Both the position numbers and the translations under genes were made by a program. Shown piece by piece: positions 26,326 through 32,852 of a stretch of DNA of 32,852 nt (position 1 is its first letter; each line of letters opens with the position of its first letter). This stretch comes from Candidatus Cerribacteria bacterium 'Amazon FNV 2010 28 9' (GTDB lineage: Bacteria > Patescibacteriota > Microgenomatia > UBA1400 > UBA12028): contig PSRQ01000017.1 of assembly GCA_003176165.1 (NCBI GenBank), positions 1 to 32,852 on the forward strand, given 5' to 3'. The notes below the pieces were generated by a model. The model was not told where the DNA came from and ran no database searches. It worked only from the letters and a program-made list of their open reading frames with translations.

Positions 26326-27726
26326 ATGAGCCATTCCCTGGAAGAACTACAGACAAAGTTCCCTCTTTTTCGTTACGAAGCATATACCCATGTCTTGTCT
26401 CCTGAAGGGCTAGAGGTCTCGTTTACCTTTCGTTTAGGAGAATATGTCTTTCATCCAAAATTGTTTTTTCACGGAATAACACAAGGAATGGTGAATAGGG
26501 TAGACCCTCAAGAGTTTGACGATTATATCTTTCAAATAGGATTGGCAGAAATTCCCAGTTACTGGAAATTGGCATGCAGTCCAACGATTGAAATTGTTGC
26601 TGGTCCACTTTCCCAAGAAGAAATTGTATTCTGGCAAAAATTGATCGAGAAAGGCATGGGTGAATTTTTCTTTGTCAATGATATTGCACCTTTTTCCCCT
26701 TCTTTTCTTGAGAAAACTCCAAATGAGATCCCGGACAATGCTTTTCGCCAAAGCGAGAATCTTTACCGGGACGACAAAGAAAATACTGTTCTCATGCCTG
26801 TCGGTGGGGGTAAAGATTCGGCTGTGACATTTGAATTGCTTTCCACTTTGAATAAAGAGATTACTTTTTTCACTCTTGGTAAAGATTTGGCAAGTGATAC
26901 GATGATTGCCGTTTTTGAGCAAAAGAAGGCAGGAACTCATCGCATTCACGTTGATCGTATTTTAGATCCACTTATGTTGGAGTTAAATACTGTAGGGTTT
27001 TTAAATGGTCATACACCGTTTTCGAGTGTCGTCGCATTTGTGAGTGTGTTTACGGCGAAGTTGTTGGGAATTTCTCAAGTTATTTTATCAAATGAACGTT
27101 CGGCAAACGAAGAGACTGGTGTGTATCATGGCGTAAACATCAATCACCAATACAGTAAATCTTTTGAGTTTGAGTCGGACGTTCGTTCCTACATGCGCCG
27201 CAGATGGAACGATGCTCCCAACTATTTTAGTTTATTGCGCCCATGGTATGAGATTCAAATTATGAAGGTGTTTTCGCTTCATCCAGAATATTTTTCTGTT
27301 TTTCGCAGTTGTAATGTGGGTAAAAAGACGAATACGTGGTGTGGGCATTGTGCGAAGTGTTTATTTGTAACACTATTGTTGAGTGCATTTGTATCTACTG
27401 ATCAAGTTATCTCTATTTTTGGGAAGAACATGTTAGATGAACCTGATAAAGTTGTAGTCCTTGATCAACTGACAGGGGAAGCAGAAATGAAAGCGTTTGA
27501 ATGTGTCGGAACACGCAGAGAAACAATGGCAGCGTTGTATCATATCTACGTTCGTTTACGCACTGAAGGAAAACCATTGCCCGCCCTTATTCGTGCGTAC
27601 CAACAGCGTTTAGATGATCGTATGGACACACTCGAGCACGATATGGATGCATTACTTGCTTCATTTGACGATCAGAATTTTGTTCCAGACGATTATAGAG
27701 AGGTTCTTTCCCATGCACTGTCGTGA
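26326..27726 (+). CDS. murL: MurL-like UDP-MurNAc-L-Ala-L-Glu epimerase
   Basis: PP-loop VGGGKDSAVTFELL, FLNGHTPFSSVVAF, LSNERSANEETGVYHGVNINHQYSKSFEFESDVRSYM, CGHCAKCLFVTLLLSAF; immediately upstream of and overlapping a murD-like gene. Confidence 0.8.
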   Translation: MSHSLEELQTKFPLFRYEAYTHVLSPEGLEVSFTFRLGEYVFHPKLFFHGITQGMVNRVDPQEFDDYIFQIGLAEIPSYWKLACSPTIEIVAGPLSQEEIVFWQKLIEKGMGEFFFVNDIAPFSPSFLEKTPNEIPDNAFRQSENLYRDDKENTVLMPVGGGKDSAVTFELLSTLNKEITFFTLGKDLASDTMIAVFEQKKAGTHRIHVDRILDPLMLELNTVGFLNGHTPFSSVVAFVSVFTAKLLGISQVILSNERSANEETGVYHGVNINHQYSKSFEFESDVRSYMRRRWNDAPNYFSLLRPWYEIQIMKVFSLHPEYFSVFRSCNVGKKTNTWCGHCAKCLFVTLLLSAFVSTDQVISIFGKNMLDEPDKVVVLDQLTGEAEMKAFECVGTRRETMAALYHIYVRLRTEGKPLPALIRAYQQRLDDRMDTLEHDMDALLASFDDQNFVPDDYREVLSHALS

Positions 27727-29116
27727 TCAATTCCTTCAATTTCTCAAAAATAAGATGGAAGAAAAGCGAATCCTTATTTTGGGATTTGCCCGTGAAGGAC
27801 AGAGTACATATACAATTCTGCGCTCTCTGCTTCCTACTCAAGAGTTCATTATTGCAGATCACCATGTTCCAAGTGACCAACTGATCGTGAATAGCGTGAA
27901 AAATGATCCATATGTCACTGTCATTTTTGGAGAAGAGTATCTTCAAGCCGTTGATCATGTTGATCTTGTCATCAAAACGCCAGGAATTAGTCCTTGGTTA
28001 AGTGAAGTTCGTACTGCTCAAGAACACGGAGTTGTCTTTACTTCTCAAACTGATTTGTTCTTTCAATTTTTTAAAGATCAGATTATTGCTGTGACAGGAA
28101 CAAAAGGGAAAAGTACCTGTTCTTCTATCATTGATCAAGTATTGCGGAGTGTAGGAAAGAAAGCCATCCTTTTGGGGAATATTGGAACACCTTGTTTTGA
28201 TGTTTTGGGTGTGATTGATAGAGACACTTGGATTGTCTATGAAACATCAAGTCACCAAGCTTTCAGTTTATCTGTGAGTCCTCATGTTGGTGTTTGGCTT
28301 AATTTTTATCAAGAACATTTGGATTATTATCCATCTTTGGAAGAGTACCGTGCTGCAAAAGCACATTTGTTCTCGTCTCAAACAGCTGATGATTACTGTC
28401 TATTTAATCGCGCTGATAGCGCAGTCGCGATGTCCGTTGAGCATACACCTGCCCATCGGATTCCGTTTTCTTTTGGAAAGCACGAAGAATCAGTTGTTTT
28501 TGTACGGGAGGGGTGGATCATTCTCTCTGTGAATGGCAAAGAAGAGCGCATTATTCAGACAAAAGATATTCCTCTACTTGGAAAACATAATGTGTTGAAC
28601 TGTCTTCCGAGTGTATGGATTACATATGTGTTGGCTCATGCTTCAGTTGAGGAGATTAGGGATGCTCTTTCGCGCATTGTTCCTGTTGCAGGGCGCCTTG
28701 AATATGTTGGAAGCATCCGAGGGGTTTCCTTTTATGATGATGCACTGGCGACTATTCCACAAGCAACAATCGCTGCACTTGATGCGATTGATGATGTGGA
28801 GACGTTAATTGTCGGTGGATTTGATCGAGGCCAAGATTTCACACAATTAGCAAAAAGAATTGCGACTTCTCCAATTCGTACGTTACTCACGCTGCCTACC
28901 ACTGGTGAAAAAATTGGGTTTCTTGTGAAAAGTCTGAAGGACTCAATTACTATTATTCCAATTGACTCTATGGATGAAGCCGTGACAAAAGCTCTTGCTT
29001 ATACCAGTTCGGGGAAAAGTGTTTTGTTATCCGCAGCAAGTCCATCATTTGGATTATTTACTGATTATCGCGATCGCAGTCTCAAGTATTCGCAAGCTCT
29101 TTCCTCACATGCATGA
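27713..29116 (+). CDS. murD: MurD-family ligase (MurD2-like, predicted L-Glu adding)
   Basis: ILGFAREGQSTYTILR, VKTPGIS-like IKTPGISPWL, VTGTKGKSTCSSIIDQVL, NFYQEHLDYYPSLEEYRAAKAHLF, FYDDALATIPQATIAALDAI, LIVGGFDRGQDF, LLSAASPSFGLFTDYRDR; start could instead be 27755. Confidence 0.88.
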   Translation: MHCRDQFLQFLKNKMEEKRILILGFAREGQSTYTILRSLLPTQEFIIADHHVPSDQLIVNSVKNDPYVTVIFGEEYLQAVDHVDLVIKTPGISPWLSEVRTAQEHGVVFTSQTDLFFQFFKDQIIAVTGTKGKSTCSSIIDQVLRSVGKKAILLGNIGTPCFDVLGVIDRDTWIVYETSSHQAFSLSVSPHVGVWLNFYQEHLDYYPSLEEYRAAKAHLFSSQTADDYCLFNRADSAVAMSVEHTPAHRIPFSFGKHEESVVFVREGWIILSVNGKEERIIQTKDIPLLGKHNVLNCLPSVWITYVLAHASVEEIRDALSRIVPVAGRLEYVGSIRGVSFYDDALATIPQATIAALDAIDDVETLIVGGFDRGQDFTQLAKRIATSPIRTLLTLPTTGEKIGFLVKSLKDSITIIPIDSMDEAVTKALAYTSSGKSVLLSAASPSFGLFTDYRDRSLKYSQALSSHA

Positions 29117-30195
29117 ATCAAACTCGGATAAAACGTTCTATCTTTCTGTTTGTTCTTTTTTTTGTTGTTTTAGGACTACTCATTGTATATGACGTGGGTG
29201 CAGCTCAAAGTCTGAGTTTATTTAACAATAAGTTCAGTGTTGTTTCTCAACAATGTATCCGGGCAATCGTGGGAATTGTCGCTCTACTTGTCGCCTCCAA
29301 GATCCCCAGTAAAGTGTGGAGGACTATCGGACCTTTTTTATTTGGTCTTTCATTAGTGCTGTTATGCATTGTTCTATTGCCTCACGTGAGCCCTCCTATT
29401 TTGGGGGCAAAACGTTGGATTGGGGTAGGATCACTTGTTTTTCAGCCAAGTGAGTTGGCCAAGCTTGGGCTTATTTTTTACTTAAGTGTGTGGCTTCAAA
29501 AACCCAAGTTATTTCGCTCATTTGCACTTTTGTTGACAATTGTGTTTGGGTTGGTCATGTTGGAACCGGATCTGGGAAGTGGATTAGTGTTGAGCGCAAT
29601 TGCGTTATCAATGTATTTTGTAGCGGGAAAGCCTTTGAAACATTTAGTATGGCTTTTTGGAGCGGGTGCAGTAGGGATAATTCTTCTGATCCTTGTCTCT
29701 CCGTATCGTTTTAATCGGTTAACGACTTTTTTGAATCCAGATTCTGACCCCCAAGGGAAATCCTATCATATTCGCCAGATTACCATTGCTTTGGGGAATG
29801 GGGGGGTATTTGGGCAGGGGATTGGGAAATCGCGCCAGAAATATCAATATATTCCAGAGGCGACGACAGATTCAATCTTTGCTATCGTGGCGGAGGAAAT
29901 TGGCTTTATCGGATGTGGTATGATTATTATCGGATACATCACTCTGTATACGCAGATGAATCGGTTTGCGGTGTTACTTACTGATCCTACAGAAGCATTG
30001 ATTGCCACCGGAATCATTGCGTGGTTAGTATCGCAGACTCTAGTGAACTTGGCATCAATCGTAGCACTCATTCCACTGACTGGAGTGCCGTTGCCCTTTA
30101 TTTCATACGGTGGATCAGCACTGATTACCACACTGTTAGCGGTTGGGATATTATTAAGTCTAGGGAAAGAAAAAGAAATAGGGCGCAAGAGATAA
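29113..30195 (+). CDS. ftsW: SEDS peptidoglycan glycosyltransferase FtsW
   Basis: GAKRWIGVGSLVFQPSELAKLGLIFYLS, LEPDLGSGLVL, GIGKSRQKYQYIPEATTDSIFAIVAEEIGFIG, TGVPLPFISYGGSALITTLLAVGILLS. Confidence 0.95.
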   Translation: MNQTRIKRSIFLFVLFFVVLGLLIVYDVGAAQSLSLFNNKFSVVSQQCIRAIVGIVALLVASKIPSKVWRTIGPFLFGLSLVLLCIVLLPHVSPPILGAKRWIGVGSLVFQPSELAKLGLIFYLSVWLQKPKLFRSFALLLTIVFGLVMLEPDLGSGLVLSAIALSMYFVAGKPLKHLVWLFGAGAVGIILLILVSPYRFNRLTTFLNPDSDPQGKSYHIRQITIALGNGGVFGQGIGKSRQKYQYIPEATTDSIFAIVAEEIGFIGCGMIIIGYITLYTQMNRFAVLLTDPTEALIATGIIAWLVSQTLVNLASIVALIPLTGVPLPFISYGGSALITTLLAVGILLSLGKEKEIGRKR

Positions 30196-30200
30196 GGTCT

Positions 30201-31331
30201 ATGAAGAAGAACATCTACATCACCGGCGGTCATCTCACTCCTTCACTTGCCGTGATTGATGATCTTTTAAAAAATCATTCAAAAGAAGTCAAGCTTTTTT
30301 TTATTGGTCGTGAGTTCGCTCAGACAAGCCCTCCCCAGCCATCACATGAAGCTCGTGAGATGAACGAGCGGTCAATTCCTTTTTTCCCTATTCAAGCAGC
30401 AAAATTTCATCGTCAACATTTTTGGAGAAATTTTATTGAGATCTTGAAACTCCCTAACTCATGTTGGCAGGTATACACCGTGTTCAAACGAGCGCGACCC
30501 GATGTCATTCTTTCATTTGGTGGGTATGTAGCATTTCCTGTCTGTATTGTTGGAAAGTTGTTCAAAGCGCGCATTATTACACACGAGCAAACCAAAGTTG
30601 CAGGTCTGGCAAATCAGGCAATCGCGTATCTTGCAGATACGATTGCGGTGGCCAATGAAGAATCGCTTCCTTTCTTTCCGAAGGAAAAAACTGTTGTGAC
30701 AGGCAACCCAATACGTGAATCACTCCTGCGTGAATACAAAACCCCACCAAGTTGGTTTCCAAAAGAATTGATGAGTAAACCATTTATTTATGTCACTGGG
30801 GGATCACAAGGTTCGCAAGTGATCAACCAAACGATTGCTACGCTTTTACCAAAATTGGTTCGTTCCTTTGTTGTCATTCATCAATGTGGTGCTAGCCAAG
30901 GAAATGTGTATCTGCATGAACTGGAACAGCAGCGATTATTACTTCCCGAAGAACTACAGCACTTGTATATTGTTCGTGAATGGATTGAAGCTAAGGATGT
31001 GAGTTTCCTCATTCGCAATGCGAAGTTTGTGATCTCTCGCGCGGGAGCCAATACTGTCCAAGAAATTACACTCGCAGGTACTCCTGCGATTTTCATTCCT
31101 CTTTCATTTGCGTACAACAATGAGCAGCAAAAAAATTGTGATCCACTGGTTCAACAAGGCGCTGCCATGTGTATTTTACAAAAAGATTTAGTCCCTGACG
31201 TGCTTTACGAAGCGACGCAATCCGTTATGCGCAACTACGAAAAGATGAAGAAAAATGCAGATCACATGAAGCAGGAAATTCCAAAGAGTGGGACACACAA
31301 TGTGATAAAGCTTATTCTTTCTTCAATGTAG
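30201..31331 (+). CDS. murG: UDP-GlcNAc:lipid I N-acetylglucosaminyltransferase
   Basis: IYITGGHLTPSLAVIDDL, SFGGYVAFPVCIVGKLFKARIITHEQ, VVTGNPIRESLL, VTGGSQGSQVIN, VISRAGANTVQEITLAGTPAIFIPLSFAYNNEQQKN; start at ATG 30201. Confidence 0.95.
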   Translation: MKKNIYITGGHLTPSLAVIDDLLKNHSKEVKLFFIGREFAQTSPPQPSHEAREMNERSIPFFPIQAAKFHRQHFWRNFIEILKLPNSCWQVYTVFKRARPDVILSFGGYVAFPVCIVGKLFKARIITHEQTKVAGLANQAIAYLADTIAVANEESLPFFPKEKTVVTGNPIRESLLREYKTPPSWFPKELMSKPFIYVTGGSQGSQVINQTIATLLPKLVRSFVVIHQCGASQGNVYLHELEQQRLLLPEELQHLYIVREWIEAKDVSFLIRNAKFVISRAGANTVQEITLAGTPAIFIPLSFAYNNEQQKNCDPLVQQGAAMCILQKDLVPDVLYEATQSVMRNYEKMKKNADHMKQEIPKSGTHNVIKLILSSM

Positions 31332-31354
31332 CTGTAATCACCAGTCAAACCCGC

Positions 31355-31360
31355 TACAAT
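31355..31360 (+). promoter_or_regulatory. -10 TACAAT 7 nt before ftsQ ATG
   Basis: cccgcTACAATagaacccATG. Confidence 0.4.
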
Positions 31361-31367
31361 AGAACCC

Positions 31368-32108
31368 ATGTTTGAGCGCAAAAATCTTTCTCGTTCACTG
31401 CGGTTTGCAGAAAAAAAAGAACAGCTACATCGGCGTGGACGGCGTGCTTGTTGGGTTTTCTTTGTTGGTGCGATGGGACTTGTGGCTTTTCTTATTTGGC
31501 GGATATATTTGCTTTTTACTGTAGTGCATGTTGTCTGCACACTCGACAATCAAAGCTGTTCTGAGGATACGATGAGTTTGGCACATCGTCTTGTGGGGAG
31601 AAGCATGTTTGAAACGCTCCATATCATAGATGATTCGCTTTCTGTACGCGTGCAAAAGAAATGGCCAAACACTCTCGTTGTTTCCTTTACGCAGCCGCAA
31701 ATTTTAGTAACATTTACTCCAAGTTCTTCTGCTGTTTCTGTATACTCACTGACCCAAAATGGTTTGATTACAGCGACACGAGCTACAGAACCAATTCCAT
31801 TTACCGATCTTGAATTAGAACAATTAATAGTAGGGACACACGTTTCTCCAACGACACTCAACTTTTATCGCACTCTTGTGGAGTTGATAACACAACCATC
31901 TCTTCCGGTTTCACTTCAAAAAGTCGTTGCTGTTTCTTCAAATGAAGTCCATCTTTTCTTTGATGGGCGACTCGAAGTGGTTGTGCGAGAGGAAACGATC
32001 GACCAGGAGATGCACTCTTTACAAATTCTCCTGCAAGCGCCTACAATAGAGCACACAGGGAAAGTGTTTGATCTTCGTTTCCGCGATCCCGTGATGAGGT
32101 CGCAATAA
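31368..32108 (+). CDS. ftsQ: FtsQ-like division protein
   Basis: Single N-terminal TM, VRVQKKWPNTLVVSFTQPQILVTF (POTRA/FtsQ-like), located between murG and ftsA. Confidence 0.75.
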   Translation: MFERKNLSRSLRFAEKKEQLHRRGRRACWVFFVGAMGLVAFLIWRIYLLFTVVHVVCTLDNQSCSEDTMSLAHRLVGRSMFETLHIIDDSLSVRVQKKWPNTLVVSFTQPQILVTFTPSSSAVSVYSLTQNGLITATRATEPIPFTDLELEQLIVGTHVSPTTLNFYRTLVELITQPSLPVSLQKVVAVSSNEVHLFFDGRLEVVVREETIDQEMHSLQILLQAPTIEHTGKVFDLRFRDPVMRSQ

Positions 32109-32111
32109 TCT

Positions 32112-32852
32112 ATGAGTAGACAACAAGTCATCAGTGCTATCGATATCGGTACAGAGAAAATTTGTACCATTATTGCGGCGCGTGATGGTGAAACAGGAGC
32201 TTTGCAAGTAGTAGGGATTGCGAGTGTCCCAAGCACCGGCATGAAGAAAAGCCAAGTAGTAGATCTTGAGGATGTTATCGCCGCGATTACAAAATCTGTG
32301 GATAGCGCAGAGCGGATGGCAGGCTTTAGCATTTCCAATGCGTACGTGTCCATCAGTGGCTCACATATTGCCAGCCAAAACTCTAAAGGTGTCGTTGCTG
32401 TTGCTAACCCAGATGCCGAAATTACGAGTGATGATGTCCGTCGTGTGATCGAAGCGGCGCGGGCTATTTCTCTTCCTTCAGCTCGTGAAGTGATCCATGT
32501 CATTCCACGTGAATTCAAAGTCGATAGTCAAGACGGTATTAAAGACCCTATTGGGATGAGTGGCGTGCGACTGGAAGCAGAAGCACATATTGTCACGGGT
32601 TCTGCGACGGCACTGCGCAATGTAGCAAAGTGCGTTTCTGAAGTTGGTGTCAATATTTCAAGTTTTGTTTTTGCCGGCCTTGCGTCTTCACATGCCGTCC
32701 TTTCAGAAACAGAAAAAGAGTTGGGTGTGGTGGTGCTGGATATTGGTGCCGGAACCACGGCAATGGCGGCGTTTGTGGAAGGAGCACTCACGTATTCATG
32801 TGTGTTGCCTATTGGAGCTCGTCACATCACCCAAGATATTGCACTGGGAAGT
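32112..32852 (+). CDS. ftsA: Cell division protein FtsA (3' truncated by window)
   Basis: VISAIDIGTEKICTIIA, VYVSISGSHI-like AYVSISGSHIASQNSKGVV, REVIHVIPREFKVDSQDGIKDPIGMSGVRLEAEAHIVTG, VVVLDIGAGTTAMAAF. Confidence 0.95.
   Translation, partial: MSRQQVISAIDIGTEKICTIIAARDGETGALQVVGIASVPSTGMKKSQVVDLEDVIAAITKSVDSAERMAGFSISNAYVSISGSHIASQNSKGVVAVANPDAEITSDDVRRVIEAARAISLPSAREVIHVIPREFKVDSQDGIKDPIGMSGVRLEAEAHIVTGSATALRNVAKCVSEVGVNISSFVFAGLASSHAVLSETEKELGVVVLDIGAGTTAMAAFVEGALTYSCVLPIGARHITQDIALGS

Noticed and set aside
31916-32518. 200-aa minus-strand ORF opposite ftsQ/ftsA
   Set aside because: Antisense to clearly conserved FtsA coding sequence; shadow ORF.
1-32852. CRISPR arrays, tRNA/rRNA genes, transposases, integrases, toxin-antitoxin pairs
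   Set aside because: No regularly spaced repeats, no tRNA-like cloverleaf noticed by eye, and no ORF with recognisable mobile-element or TA signatures.

Overview
The window reads as a Patescibacteria/CPR-like chromosomal segment; this taxonomy is inferred from gene content, and no marker search was possible. The left part (1-10.1 kb) is a surface-glycan locus: an O-antigen ligase-like C-terminus, a GT39-like membrane protein, GT4/GT2/GT4/GT4 glycosyltransferases, a mannose-1-P guanylyltransferase, an undecaprenyl-P sugar phosphotransferase and a DUF4012 protein. Next come recO, a small opposite-strand membrane protein, and an alpha2-type glycyl-tRNA synthetase preceded by a convincing T-box riboswitch leader, then a lipoprotein. 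From 13.7 kb to the end is an extended dcw cell-wall/division cluster: mraZ, rsmH, ftsL-like, ftsI, an opposite-strand Tat-like orphan, murE, yvcK, pgeF/yfiH, murC, murB, murA, mraY, a MurL-like epimerase, a MurD/MurD2-like ligase, ftsW, murG, ftsQ and partial ftsA. The strongest second-look items are: (i) the T-box leader upstream of glyS, apparently with a very short stem I; (ii) a MurL-MurD2 type D-Glu route inside the dcw cluster; (iii) a recurrent promoter layout in which the -10 hexamer sits 6-7 nt before the ATG, suggesting leaderless mRNAs; (iv) a MraZ-type operator with 10-bp period; (v) active-site changes in MurA (Cys to Asp) and MraY (HHH to HLY) with antibiotic implications; (vi) an uncharacterised Tat-like orphan on the opposite strand within the dcw cluster; (vii) degenerate A/T-rich repeats that fill gene junctions and the interdomain linkers of two tandem glycosyltransferases. 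No tRNA, rRNA, CRISPR array or mobile element was identified.
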